A stretch of DNA of 64,000 nucleotides from Herbiconiux solani NBRC 106740 (GTDB lineage: Bacteria > Actinomycetota > Actinomycetes > Actinomycetales > Microbacteriaceae). Below the pieces are notes generated by a model that was not told the origin of the DNA, did no database searches, and saw only the letters and a program-made list of their open reading frames with translations. Within the stretch, counting starts at the first letter, position 1. Every line of letters begins with the position of its first letter. The translations under genes and the position numbers were made by a program. Location of the stretch: positions 310,001 through 374,000 of the forward strand of contig NZ_BCST01000004.1 in the NCBI RefSeq assembly GCF_001571005.1. The letters are read 5' to 3'. Positions 42,326 to 51,518 of the stretch are shown here, piece by piece.

Positions 42326-42817
42326 TCAGTCGGTGGTGTGCTTCAAGAAGTCTGCCACCACCGCCGGCACGTACGGAGCCACGTCTCCCCCGAGCGCCGA
42401 CACCTGGCGCACCAGCGAGCTCGAGACGTGGGCATGTGCGGGGTCGGGAAGCAGGAAGATCGTCTCGACGCCTGCGAGGTTGCGGTTCACGATCGCCATC
42501 GGCGTCTCGTACGCCACGTCGATCTGCGAGCGGATGCCCTTGACGATCGCGGTCGCCCCCACGTCGGTGCAGTAGTCGACGAGGAGTCCGACGCTCCATG
42601 AGTTGATCACGATGCGGGCACCGTGGATCCCCCGCTCCTCGAGCGATTTCTCGATCAGCGCCACGCGGTGGGCGATCGGGATGAGGGCGTGCTTGTCGGG
42701 GTTGTGCACCACGACCACGTGCACCTCGTCGAAGATCTTCGCCGCGCGCTCGATGACGTCGATGTGCCCCAGGGTGATGGGGTCGAAGGATCCGGGAACC
42801 ACGGCGACACTGCTCAT
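42326..42817 (-). CDS. coaD: phosphopantetheine adenylyltransferase
   Basis: The 163-residue protein has [27 protein letters not shown] (T/HxGH nucleotidyltransferase motif), [27 protein letters not shown] and [21 protein letters not shown] with the ISSSxVR-type motif. It makes dephospho-CoA. TAGCCT at 42830-42825 lies seven bases before the ATG, suggesting a leaderless message. In related genomes coaD is next to DUF177-rpmF; here about 28.6 kb intervene. Confidence 0.96.
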   Translation of the reverse strand: MSSVAVVPGSFDPITLGHIDVIERAAKIFDEVHVVVVHNPDKHALIPIAHRVALIEKSLEERGIHGARIVINSWSVGLLVDYCTDVGATAIVKGIRSQIDVAYETPMAIVNRNLAGVETIFLLPDPAHAHVSSSLVRQVSALGGDVAPYVPAVVADFLKHTTD

Positions 42818-42852
42818 GCCGACCAGGCTATCAACGCCGCATTAAGGGCACG

Positions 42853-43662
42853 TTACAGAAGTCGCACCATGTCACGAGCGGATGAACGGGGCTGGGTCGG
42901 CACGTCGGGTGCGTGCTGCGCCGCCGCGGCTTCCGTCGCATTCGTCGCGTCCGTCGCCTTCGTCTCTCTCGCCGCCTCGGCGGCCGCCACGAACCGCTCG
43001 GCGAGCGCGATCGTCTCGGCGAGCAGGTCGTAGAGCCGCTCGTCAGGGTGCGGCGCGCAGGCCGAGCGCACCCCGTCTACCGCGAGCGCGATCGTCGCGT
43101 GCGTCTGCCGGGTGGTGATCGTGCCCCGCTGCCAGCGACCGTTGCGCTCGAGGAACGCGTCGGCCCAGCGAGCGGCTTCCGGCGCATCGGCGAGAGCCTG
43201 CTCCAGGTCCGCCTCGACGTCGATCCCCAGGTCGGCGGTGCCGCCGGATTCGCGCAGGGCCTCACGGCAGACCAGGGCGCCGACCGCCAGAGCGTGCTGT
43301 CGATCGAGCGGCGCCGAGGGCAGGGCCGCGGACACGGCGGCGATCGCCACGACCATCTCGAGCCGCTCGTCGTCGGTGTTGAGTCCGATGACCGACGGGA
43401 TGAGCGGCGCCAGACGCCCTCGGCCCTGGTCAGTCGTCATGTCGTTGACCGCCCGGGCGAGCTGGGCGACTCCGGCGTGCGTGCACGACGGGTGGTCGCT
43501 CCACTTCTCGCCCGCGAGGAACGACGCGAACTCCATGAAGCACGCCCCGGATCTCGGCGACCGGTGCCGGCCGGCCGACAGCACGGGCAGTGCGTCGTGC
43601 GTGAGGAACCGCGCGCTCTCGTCGGCGCCGTTCGACCTGCTGAGTCTGGATCTCGTGAACAT
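42853..43662 (-). CDS. conserved hypothetical protein
   Basis: About 269 residues, mostly alpha-helical by composition. Recognisable segments are FLTHDALPVLSAGRHRSPRSGACFMEFASFLAGEKWSDHPSCTHAGVAQLARAVND and a C-terminal Ala-rich coiled region rich in Glu, Lys and Thr. The N-terminal CMEF/HPxC-like pattern resembles proteins found widely in Microbacteriaceae, but no function is known to me. GAGGTGGG precedes ATG 43662. It lies between recG and coaD on the same strand. Confidence 0.7.
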   Translation of the reverse strand: MFTRSRLSRSNGADESARFLTHDALPVLSAGRHRSPRSGACFMEFASFLAGEKWSDHPSCTHAGVAQLARAVNDMTTDQGRGRLAPLIPSVIGLNTDDERLEMVVAIAAVSAALPSAPLDRQHALAVGALVCREALRESGGTADLGIDVEADLEQALADAPEAARWADAFLERNGRWQRGTITTRQTHATIALAVDGVRSACAPHPDERLYDLLAETIALAERFVAAAEAARETKATDATNATEAAAAQHAPDVPTQPRSSARDMVRLL

Positions 43663-43832
43663 ACCCACCTCGTCTCCGCTGGATTCCACTGTGCGCCTGC
43701 CGGGCCGGAAACTCAATGGCCGGGCGGGATTCGGCGGTGGGGGTTGCGGATCGGACCGGAACGCGCTCAGGGCTGGGCTGGGGCGCACAGTTCTCGGCCA
43801 GGGAATCGCGCGCGCTCTCCTCGCGGAGCGGC

Positions 43833-46217
43833 TCAGTTCTTCGCGAGGAACTCGCGCTCGGACTCACGGAGCCGCCGCTCGAGCGCCTCGGCGAGGGCCG
43901 GATGCGCAGTGAGGGCGGGATCGTCGCGCACGATCTCGACGGCCACGCCCCGTGCATCCTGGATTACGTCGCCGTCTTTGACCACCCGCAGCAGCCGCAG
44001 CGAGGAGCGGCCGCCGGACTGCACGCTGCCCAGCACGTCGCCCTCGCGACGCAGCTCGAGGTCGATCTCGGCGAGGGCGAAGCCGTCGAGGGTCTCGGCG
44101 ACCGCGTCGACGCGCTGGCGGGCGAGGGAGTCGGCCTCGGCGTTCGTGACGAGCAGGCAGATGCCGGGGACCCCGCCACGGCCGACGCGGCCACGGAGCT
44201 GGTGCAGCTGGCTGACTCCGAAGCGATCGGCGTCGAGGATGACCATGGTCGAGGCGTTCGGCACGTCGACCCCGACCTCGATCACGGTGGTCGCGACGAG
44301 CACGTCGATCTCGCGGGCGGCGAAGGCGCGCATCACCGCGTCTTTCTCGTCGCTCGGCATGCGGCCATGCAGCGCCTCGATGCGGCGGCCGGCGAGCACG
44401 GGCTCGGCGCGGAGGTGGCGGAGGGTGTCGACGACGTTGGCCTTCGCGGGAGCGGGCGGGCCGGACGGCGCGGCGGCAGCCGACCCGGCCGAGCCCGATG
44501 CGGCGGATGCAGACTTCTTCGCCCCGCCCTTCGCGGCAGGCGCCTCCTCCGCATCCGGGTCGTCGAGACCGTCGCCCGAATCGTCGGCGGGATCGATCGC
44601 GGGGCACACGACGAAGGCCTGCCGGCCCTTGGCGAGTTCTTCGGCGGTGCGCTGCCAGATGCGGCCGGCCCAGCCGGGCTTCTCGGCCAGGGGCACGCTG
44701 AAGCTCTCGATGCCCTTGCGACCCTCGGGCAGCTGGGTGATCGTCGAGACGTCGAGGTCGCCGAAGACGGTCATCGCCACTGTGCGCGGGATCGGGGTCG
44801 CCGTCATCACCAGGAGGTGCGGCGGGGTGGCGCCCTTCTGGCGCAGGGTGTCGCGCTGCTCGACCCCGAAGCGGTGCTGCTCGTCGACGACCACGAGGCC
44901 CAAGTCGTAGAACTGCACCGTGTCGGTGAGGAGGGCGTGCGTGCCGATCACGAGTTTCGCCTGGCCCGACACCATCCTGAGCAGCGCCTTCTTGCGCTCG
45001 GCGGTGGCGAGCTGGCCGGTGTGCAGCGTCGGCATCAGCTCGGCCGCGAGGTCGGGGCCGAGCACCTTGACGATCGAGCGCAGGTGCTGCACCGCGAGCA
45101 CCTCGGTGGGGGCGAGCAGCGCCGACTGGCCGCCCGAATCGGCCACCGCGAGCATCGCCCGCACCGCGACGAGCGTCTTGCCCGAGCCGACCTCACCCTG
45201 CAGCAGCCGCATCATCGGCACCTCGGCGGCCAGGTCGCGCGCGATCTCGCCGCCCACGACGCTCTGGTCGGCGGTGAGCCGGAACGGCAGCGCCGCGTCG
45301 AATCGCTCGAGGTACCCGCCGGGCTTCGGGATGCGCGGGGTCGTCTTGATCGCGTGCGCGGCGCTCCGCTGCGAGACCAGCGCGGTCTGCAGGATGAGCG
45401 CCTCGTGGAAGCGGAGGGTCTCGCGGGCGCGCATGAAGTCCGCGTCCTTCTGCGGACGGTGGATCAGCTCGTAGGCGCGCTGGGCGGTGAGGAGCCGGCG
45501 CTCCTCGCGCACCTCGTCGGGGACCGGGTCGGGGATGGCGCCGTGCAGGCCGTCGAGGACGAGCTCGACCGAGTTCGCGATCTGCCAGCTGGCGAGGGTG
45601 GACGTGGCGGGGTAGATCGGGATCGGCATCTCGGCCCAGCGGCGGGCCTCGGAGTCGTCGAGGGCGGCGAGGCCTTCGGGGGTGTCCGGGCCGCCAGTGC
45701 CGCCGGCGCCATCGGTAGCGCTGCCGCCGCTGCCGGCGCCGACACCGCCGGGGCCGCCGATACCACCGGGGCCGCCGGCCGGATCGAAGAGCTGGTAGTC
45801 GGGGTGGGCGAGCTGGAGAGCGCCGCGGTAGTCGGAGACCTTGCCCGTGAACATGCCGCGCACGCCCGGACGGAGGTCGCGGGCCCGCCAGGCCTGGTTG
45901 AAGAAGGTGAGCGAGATGAAGCCCTTGCCGTCAGAGATCGACACCTCGAGGATGGTGCCGCGCCGGGCGCGCATCTGGCGCTCGCGCACGTCGCGCACCT
46001 CGGCCACGATCGTGACGGTCTCGTTGAGTGGGAGCATGTCGATCGCGGTGAGCTCCCCGCGCCGGGCGTAGCGGCGGGGGTAATGGCTCAGCAGGTCGGC
46101 GACCGTGCGGATGCCGAACGCCTTCTGGAACGCGCCGGCCGTGCGCCCGCCGAGGATGCCGTCGAGCTTGGCGTCGAGGGCGTCGGCGGGGCGCGCCGTG
46201 GCCGCCGTTCCGCTCAT
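43833..46217 (-). CDS. recG: ATP-dependent DNA helicase RecG
   Basis: The 794-residue helicase has the N-terminal wedge/OB region (YPRRYARRGELTAIDML, VRGMFTGKV), Walker A LLQGEVGSGKTLVA, the DEQH box in VVVDEQHRFGVEQRD, MTATPIPRT, and the C-terminal VGRGGVPGICLLVT and FALAEIDLELRREGDVLGSVQSG motifs. It unwinds branched DNA at stalled forks. It is longer than usual because of a Gly-rich insert (about 150-180) and an Ala/Asp-rich insert (about 545-590). TAGGAT lies six bases before ATG 46217; the divergent rsmD also appears leaderless. Confidence 0.96.
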   Translation of the reverse strand: MSGTAATARPADALDAKLDGILGGRTAGAFQKAFGIRTVADLLSHYPRRYARRGELTAIDMLPLNETVTIVAEVRDVRERQMRARRGTILEVSISDGKGFISLTFFNQAWRARDLRPGVRGMFTGKVSDYRGALQLAHPDYQLFDPAGGPGGIGGPGGVGAGSGGSATDGAGGTGGPDTPEGLAALDDSEARRWAEMPIPIYPATSTLASWQIANSVELVLDGLHGAIPDPVPDEVREERRLLTAQRAYELIHRPQKDADFMRARETLRFHEALILQTALVSQRSAAHAIKTTPRIPKPGGYLERFDAALPFRLTADQSVVGGEIARDLAAEVPMMRLLQGEVGSGKTLVAVRAMLAVADSGGQSALLAPTEVLAVQHLRSIVKVLGPDLAAELMPTLHTGQLATAERKKALLRMVSGQAKLVIGTHALLTDTVQFYDLGLVVVDEQHRFGVEQRDTLRQKGATPPHLLVMTATPIPRTVAMTVFGDLDVSTITQLPEGRKGIESFSVPLAEKPGWAGRIWQRTAEELAKGRQAFVVCPAIDPADDSGDGLDDPDAEEAPAAKGGAKKSASAASGSAGSAAAAPSGPPAPAKANVVDTLRHLRAEPVLAGRRIEALHGRMPSDEKDAVMRAFAAREIDVLVATTVIEVGVDVPNASTMVILDADRFGVSQLHQLRGRVGRGGVPGICLLVTNAEADSLARQRVDAVAETLDGFALAEIDLELRREGDVLGSVQSGGRSSLRLLRVVKDGDVIQDARGVAVEIVRDDPALTAHPALAEALERRLRESEREFLAKN

Positions 46218-46349
46218 GCGTCAATCCTAAGCGCCGCCACCGACGCCGTCCCCGGGCGGGTGCCGGGGTCCAGCGGCCGCACGGCGCCGCCGACCCCGGG
46301 CGGGCGGCGGGCCGGAGCGCCCCGGGCGGCGCGCGGTAGGGTTTCGGGC

Positions 46350-46931
46350 GTGACTCGCATCATCGCCGGATTCGCCGGATCACTCACCCTGGCCGTCCCC
46401 CGCGCGGGCACCCGCCCGACGAGCGACCGCGTGCGCGAGGCGATCTTCTCGTCGCTCGAGTCGCGCGGCGGCCTCGAGGGGCTGCACGTGCTCGACCTCT
46501 ACGCCGGTTCGGGGGCCCTGGCCCTCGAGGCGGTCAGCCGGGGGGCTGCCTCGGCGGTGCTGGTCGAGAAGAACCCCGCGGCGGCGAAGATCGCCCGGCA
46601 GAACGCCACGACCGTGACGGCGGCCACCCCGCGGGGCACCGCGCGGCCGCGCGTCGAGGTTGTGGTGCAGACGGTGCAGGCCTACCTGCGCAACGCCCCG
46701 GTGCACGCGGCGACCGGGTTCGACGTGGTGTTCATCGATCCGCCCTACGACCTGCCCGACGCCGAGCTCGCCGAGACGCTCACCGCCCTCGTGCCCCACC
46801 TCGCTCCGGATGCGACGGTGCTCGTCGAGCGCAGCACCCGCACGCCCGCTCCCGACTACCCGTCGGCGCTGGTGCCCGACCGCACCAAGTCCTACGGAGA
46901 GACCGCTCTGCACTGGTCCACCCGCGCCTGA
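46350..46931 (+). CDS. rsmD: 16S rRNA (guanine(966)-N2)-methyltransferase
   Basis: The 193-residue SAM-dependent methyltransferase begins VTRIIAGFAGSLTLAVPRAGTRPTSDRVREAIFSSL, has the SAM motif VLDLYAGSGALALEAVSRGA and the catalytic DPPYDLP. It methylates G966 of 16S rRNA. GTG 46350 is seven bases after TAGGGT (46337-46342), a leaderless arrangement. It is divergent from recG. Confidence 0.95.
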   Translation: MTRIIAGFAGSLTLAVPRAGTRPTSDRVREAIFSSLESRGGLEGLHVLDLYAGSGALALEAVSRGAASAVLVEKNPAAAKIARQNATTVTAATPRGTARPRVEVVVQTVQAYLRNAPVHAATGFDVVFIDPPYDLPDAELAETLTALVPHLAPDATVLVERSTRTPAPDYPSALVPDRTKSYGETALHWSTRA

Positions 46932-46964
46932 CCCGCGACCAGGCAGAACGCCGGCCGCCGCTGG

Positions 46965-48062
46965 TCAGCCGGCGTTGCCGTCCCAGTCGGCGTAAGGGTC
47001 CCAGCCGCCGCGGGAGTCGAAGGGTGTGTCGCCGACGAGCGCGTCGGGGCGGCTGTCCGGCGCATCCGTGAGCGCGATGACGGTGCCCAGCGGGCGGAAT
47101 CCGACGGGCAGGGGCCGGTCGGGCGGGAAGGTCGCCAGCAGGGCGTGATCCTCTCCCCCGGCCAGCACGAACCGCGCGGCGCGGTCGCCGACGACCGGAT
47201 CGACGGTTCGGAGCGCCTCGGCCTCACGCTCGATCATCACCGGGTCGAGGCGCAGCGCGACCTCGCTCGCCTCGGCGATCCGCCGGGCGTCGAGCACGAG
47301 TCCGTCCGACACGTCGAGCATGGCGGTCGCGCCGCCCTCTGCGGCGACGATCCCCGAGGCGATCGGCGACACCGGGGCGAGCTGGGCGTCGACGAGCTCC
47401 GGATGCGCACCCCGCGTCGCCGCCGCCCGCTCCTGATCTGGCTCACCGGGAATCACCTCGCCCGCGGTCACCCCGTCGCGGAAGAGCAGCCAGAGGCCCG
47501 CTCCCGCACGGCCCAGGTCGCCCGCGACCGCGAGCACGTCTCCGGGACGAGCGCCGGTGCGCGTGACGGGAGCACGGCTCTCGAGGTCACCGAACGCGGT
47601 GACCGCGAGGGTCAGCGTCGGCGAGACCGAGAGGTCGCCGCCGACGACCCCGCATCCCGGAGCCGCCACGTCACAGGCGTCACGGAAGCCGTCGGCGATC
47701 CCGAGCAGCGTGTCGACCGGGGTCTCGAGCGGCGCAGCGATCGCGACCACGAGCGCCGTCGGTCGCGCACCCATCGCGGCGACGTCGGCGAGGTTCGACA
47801 TCGCGGCCTTCCAGCCGAGGTCGTGCGGGGTCGACCAGGCCGAGCGGAAATCCGGCCCGTGGATCATCATGTCCGTCGTCACCACGAACCGGCCGTCCGG
47901 AGCCCGCACGACCGCCGCGTCGTCGCCCGGCCCGAGCAGCTCGGCGTCGGCGTGCGGCAGCCGCGGAAAGATCTGGCGCAGGGTCGCGCCCTCGCCGACG
48001 CCCCCGAGCGTCGGGCTCAAGCCGAAGCCCGAAGCCGAACTCGAGTCCGTCCGCTCCCCCAT
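46965..48062 (-). CDS. thiL: thiamine-monophosphate kinase
   Basis: About 365 residues of the ThiL/PurM fold: LLGPGDDAAVVRAPDGRFVVTTDMMIHGPDF, DLGWKAAMSNLADVAAMGARPTALVV, CGVVGGDLSVSPTLTLAVTAFG and LDVSDGLVLDARRIAE with the metal-binding acids. It makes thiamine diphosphate. ATG 48062 overlaps the DUF3515 stop by one base (TGATG). It closes a long leftward housekeeping operon. Confidence 0.94.
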   Translation of the reverse strand: MGERTDSSSASGFGLSPTLGGVGEGATLRQIFPRLPHADAELLGPGDDAAVVRAPDGRFVVTTDMMIHGPDFRSAWSTPHDLGWKAAMSNLADVAAMGARPTALVVAIAAPLETPVDTLLGIADGFRDACDVAAPGCGVVGGDLSVSPTLTLAVTAFGDLESRAPVTRTGARPGDVLAVAGDLGRAGAGLWLLFRDGVTAGEVIPGEPDQERAAATRGAHPELVDAQLAPVSPIASGIVAAEGGATAMLDVSDGLVLDARRIAEASEVALRLDPVMIEREAEALRTVDPVVGDRAARFVLAGGEDHALLATFPPDRPLPVGFRPLGTVIALTDAPDSRPDALVGDTPFDSRGGWDPYADWDGNAG

Positions 48063-48571
48063 CAGCCGGCCGGAGTCGGCGTCGGGGTGGCCGTGCCGAG
48101 CACGTCGTCCGCATCCAGGCAGGCCGAGGTCTGCGGGATCGCTCCGACCGCGCTGCCGAGATCCACCAGCGCCGAGGTGCCCGAGACCGCGTTCGAGTCG
48201 ACGACGACCTGAACGGCCGGCACCCGCCCGTAGGTCGTGAAGGTGTAGGTGGGGGCGGCCGAGTCGTCGCGGATCCAGTCGATCCCGTTCACGTTGTCGC
48301 ACGGCAGCGTGGTCGGTCCGTACGGCTGCACACCGCAGCGCAGCAGCACCGCAGCCGGGTCGCCCCAGGCGCCGGTGCCCTGCGCATCCGTCTCGCGCCG
48401 GTCGACGTCGGCGACGCTGTCGGGGAGTCGAACGACCACGTCGGCGCAGGAGGGATCCGTCGCCGCGGGCGCCGGGTCGAGGGTGACCGCGCCCGCGCAT
48501 CCGCTCAGCAGGGTCGCAGCGGCTACCCCCACGAGAGCAAGCGCAGCGAACCGGGTACCTGCGCGAGCCAT
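48062..48571 (-). CDS. DUF3515 family lipoprotein
   Basis: The 169-residue product has a signal peptide with lipobox LLSGCAG and a DUF3515-like domain: DPSCADVVVRLPDSVADVDRRETDAQGTGAWGDPAAVLLRCGV, then CDNVNGIDWI. It is surface-anchored; function unknown. Both ends overlap neighbours by one base (TGATG with ddl and with thiL), showing tight translational coupling. Confidence 0.88.
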   Translation of the reverse strand: MARAGTRFAALALVGVAAATLLSGCAGAVTLDPAPAATDPSCADVVVRLPDSVADVDRRETDAQGTGAWGDPAAVLLRCGVQPYGPTTLPCDNVNGIDWIRDDSAAPTYTFTTYGRVPAVQVVVDSNAVSGTSALVDLGSAVGAIPQTSACLDADDVLGTATPTPTPAG

Positions 48572-49662
48572 CAGCCCTCCAACGCCAGGGCGATGAGCTC
48601 GTCGATGATCTCGGGGTAGCTCACCCCCGACGCGATCCAGCACTTGGGGAACATCGAGATCGGCGTGAACCCCGGCATCGTATTGATCTCGTTGACCACG
48701 AACCCGTCCGCGGTCAAGAAGAAGTCGACCCGCGCGAGGCCGGCGCCGTCGATCGCGGTGAAGGCGAGCGCGGCGATGCGCTGCATCTCGGCCAGCTCCT
48801 CGTCCGACAGCGCGGCCGGGCAGACCAGGTCGACGCCCGGCGCATCCAGGTACTTCGCGTCGAAGTCGTAGAACTCCCGGCCCGTCATCACGATCTCACC
48901 GGCCACCGACACCCGCGGCGCCCCGCCGTCGTGGCCGCCGAGCACACCGCACTCGACCTCGCGGCCGGAGATGCCCTGCTCGATCAGCACCCGCGAGTCC
49001 TCGCGCAGTGCCACCTCGATGGCCTCGCCCAGCGACTCGAGCGACGTGACCTTGCTCACGCCGACCGACGATCCGGCGCGGGCCGGCTTCACGAACAGCG
49101 GAAGGGGCAGCGCCGACGCCGCATCCATCACGGCCGCCGGCGACGTCGCCCACTCGCGGGCGGTCACGGTCACCCAGGGCGCCACCGCGATACCGGATGC
49201 CGCGAGCACCGTCTTGGTGAAGTGCTTGTCCATCCCGAGCGCCGACGCGAGCACGCCCGAGCCGACGTAGGGCAGGCCGACGAGCTCGAGCAGCCCCTGC
49301 ACCGTGCCGTCCTCTCCGAACGGGCCGTGCAGGATCGGGAACACCACGTCGACCTCGCCGAGCGAGCGGATCGCGCCGCCGTCGGCGGGCACCACCCGGA
49401 GCTCCCGCGAGGCGGTCGAGGAGGGCCAGAGCACGCGGGTGCCGTTGTCGGCGACCACCGGCAGCGCCGTCGGGTCGAGCCGGAACTTCGACGGATCGTC
49501 GTCCTCGAGCACGAAGGCGCCCTCCCGGGTGATGCCCACGGGGATCACGTCGAAGCGCGACCGGTCGATCGCCTCAAGCACCCCGCCGGCCGTGGCGCAG
49601 CTGATCGAATGCTCGCTGGAGCGACCTCCGAAAAGCACCACCACCGTGATCTTGCCTGGCAT
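48571..49662 (-). CDS. ddl: D-alanine-D-alanine ligase
   Basis: The 363-residue ATP-grasp ligase has VVVLFGGRSSEHSISCATAGGVL, ILHGPFGEDGTVQGLLELVGLPYVGSGVLASALGMDK, FVKPARAGSSVGVSKV and VNEINTMPGFTPISMFPK. It makes the D-Ala-D-Ala end of peptidoglycan precursors in the cytosol. AAAGGA precedes ATG 49662. The 5' 89 bases overlap the gpsA reading frame. Confidence 0.96.
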   Translation of the reverse strand: MPGKITVVVLFGGRSSEHSISCATAGGVLEAIDRSRFDVIPVGITREGAFVLEDDDPSKFRLDPTALPVVADNGTRVLWPSSTASRELRVVPADGGAIRSLGEVDVVFPILHGPFGEDGTVQGLLELVGLPYVGSGVLASALGMDKHFTKTVLAASGIAVAPWVTVTAREWATSPAAVMDAASALPLPLFVKPARAGSSVGVSKVTSLESLGEAIEVALREDSRVLIEQGISGREVECGVLGGHDGGAPRVSVAGEIVMTGREFYDFDAKYLDAPGVDLVCPAALSDEELAEMQRIAALAFTAIDGAGLARVDFFLTADGFVVNEINTMPGFTPISMFPKCWIASGVSYPEIIDELIALALEG

Positions 49663-50725
49663 CGAGAGTCCTTTCGCCCTGAGGCCCCGACTCGTCGTCG
49701 GTGGTCAGGTGGGGTGCTATGTCTTTCGGATCGAGCGTACCGGCCAGCACTTCGGCGACCTGCCGGCAGATGGGCATGTCCACGCCCTTCGCACTCGCCA
49801 GCTCGAGGACGGGTGCGACCGAGGCAAGGCCCTCGGCGGTCTGCTGCATCGACTTCACCACGTCGGCGAAGCTGTAACCCTGGCCGAGCAGGCGCCCGGC
49901 CGTGTTGTTGCGCGACAGCGGCGAACCGCTCGTGGCGATCAGGTCGCCGAGCCCCGCGAGGCCCGAGAGGGTCTCCGGATGCCCGCCGTAGGCCACCGCG
50001 AAATCGGTCATCTCGGCGAGTCCGCGCGTGATGATCGAGGCCTTGGTGTTCTCGCCGTAGCCGACGCCGTCGACGATGCCGATGGCGACGGCGATGAGGT
50101 TCTTCAGCACGCCGCCGAACTCGGTGCCGATCACGTCGGTGTTGACGAACGAACGGAAGTAGCGGTTGCGCGCGATCATCGCCACGGCCTCGGCCGTCTC
50201 GAGGCTGGTCGAGGAGACCACGGCCGCGGTCGGCTGCTCCTTGGCGATCTCGAGCGCGAGGTTCGGGCCGGAGGCGACCGCGATGCGGTCCGGGTCGATG
50301 CCGAGCACCGACTCCAGCACCTGGCTCATCCGCAGCCCCGTGCTCTTCTCGACGCCCTTCATCAGGCTGATCACCGGCACACCGTCCGGGATGAGGGTCG
50401 TGAGCTGTTCGAGGTTGCCCCGCAGCGACTGGCTCGGGATGGAGACGAAGACGAACTGCGCGTCGGCCAGCGCCGCCCCCACATCCGGTGTCGCCGTCAC
50501 CGCGAGCGGAAGGTTGACGCCCGGGAGGTAGTCGCTGTTGCGCTTGGCCTCGCTGATCTCGCGGGCGAGCTCGGGCCGGCGGGCCCACATCGTGACGTCG
50601 GAGCCGCCGTCGGCGAGCACCTTCGAGAACGTCGTGCCCCAGCTGCCGGCGCCGAGGACGGCGACGCGGGGGCGCGGGCGAGCGGATGCGGCGCGCGTCG
50701 AGGCGCGCGGGTTCGGCTTGGTCAC
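49574..50725 (-). CDS. gpsA: glycerol-3-phosphate dehydrogenase [NAD(P)+]
   Basis: About 383 residues. It has the NAD(P) motif VAVLGAGSWGTTFSKVLADGG, ISLMKGVE, ASGPNLALEI, the catalytic Lys in GGVLKNLIAVAIGI and a C-terminal domain ending VAEVLAGTLDPKDIAPHL. It makes glycerol 3-phosphate for phospholipids. GTG 50725 overlaps the plsC stop by four bases. The reading frame runs about 29 codons into ddl, giving a basic tail that the family does not need. Confidence 0.94.
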   Translation of the reverse strand: MTKPNPRASTRAASARPRPRVAVLGAGSWGTTFSKVLADGGSDVTMWARRPELAREISEAKRNSDYLPGVNLPLAVTATPDVGAALADAQFVFVSIPSQSLRGNLEQLTTLIPDGVPVISLMKGVEKSTGLRMSQVLESVLGIDPDRIAVASGPNLALEIAKEQPTAAVVSSTSLETAEAVAMIARNRYFRSFVNTDVIGTEFGGVLKNLIAVAIGIVDGVGYGENTKASIITRGLAEMTDFAVAYGGHPETLSGLAGLGDLIATSGSPLSRNNTAGRLLGQGYSFADVVKSMQQTAEGLASVAPVLELASAKGVDMPICRQVAEVLAGTLDPKDIAPHLTTDDESGPQGERTLDARQDHGGGAFRRSLQRAFDQLRHGRRGA

Positions 50726-51504
50726 AGGGTCTCGCCGCCCGGCTCGAGTCGGCCGAACTCGGTCTGGTTGTGCTGAGCGGGGTTCCACCGCTCGAGCGGG
50801 GCGGTCTCGCCGCGGAGCGTCTCCAGCAGGGCGGTGATCGCCGCCATCAGGCGCGCCGTCGCCTCGGTGAGCACCTGGTGATCCAGAGGAAGCCCGCGGA
50901 GGTCGTCGAGGTCGACCGGCTCACCGAAGACGATGTCGATCGTCTTGCGGGGGAAGACGCTGATCCGGTTCGAGTAGCGCGGGAGCAGCGCCTGGGTTCC
51001 CCAGTGCGCCGCCGGGATGAGCGGGATGCCGTTCTCGAGGGCGAGCCGCACCGCGCCCAGCTTGCCGCGCATCGGCCACAGGTCGGGGTCGCGGGTGAGC
51101 GTGCCCTCGGGGTACACGATGACGCCCCGCCCGTGCTCGACGAGCGAGTTCGCCGCGGTGAACGGCTGGTTGCCGCGCCCCGCGCCGCCGCGTTCGACCG
51201 GGATCTGACCGCTGCGGCGCAACGCGAACCCCACCACCGGCACCCGGAACAGCGACGCCTTGGCGAGGAACCGGGGCGCCCGCCCCAGCCTCCACACCGC
51301 CCAGCCCATGATCAGCGGATCGATGTTGCTGTAGTGGTTGGGGCTGAGGACGAACGGCCCGGTCTTCGGGAGGTGGCCGGTGTCGTGCAGCCTGAGCTTC
51401 ACCATCAGAGTGAGCCACGGGATGGCGACGAAGGCCATCACCCGGAAGGCCAACGTCTTCTCCGAGCGCGGCACGACAGGCCGCGGCACCGTGTCTGCCG
51501 CCAT
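50722..51504 (-). CDS. plsC: 1-acyl-sn-glycerol-3-phosphate acyltransferase (PlsC)
   Basis: The 260-residue membrane-associated acyltransferase has the NHYSNID (NHx4D) catalytic motif, SGQIPVERGG, IVYPEGTLTRDP and AHWGTQALLPRY. It makes phosphatidate from lysophosphatidate. It sits directly upstream of gpsA, which supplies the glycerol phosphate. ATG 51504 is 14 bases after murA. Confidence 0.93.
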   Translation of the reverse strand: MAADTVPRPVVPRSEKTLAFRVMAFVAIPWLTLMVKLRLHDTGHLPKTGPFVLSPNHYSNIDPLIMGWAVWRLGRAPRFLAKASLFRVPVVGFALRRSGQIPVERGGAGRGNQPFTAANSLVEHGRGVIVYPEGTLTRDPDLWPMRGKLGAVRLALENGIPLIPAAHWGTQALLPRYSNRISVFPRKTIDIVFGEPVDLDDLRGLPLDHQVLTEATARLMAAITALLETLRGETAPLERWNPAQHNQTEFGRLEPGGETL

Positions 51505-51518
51505 CTCCCCGCGCGCTC

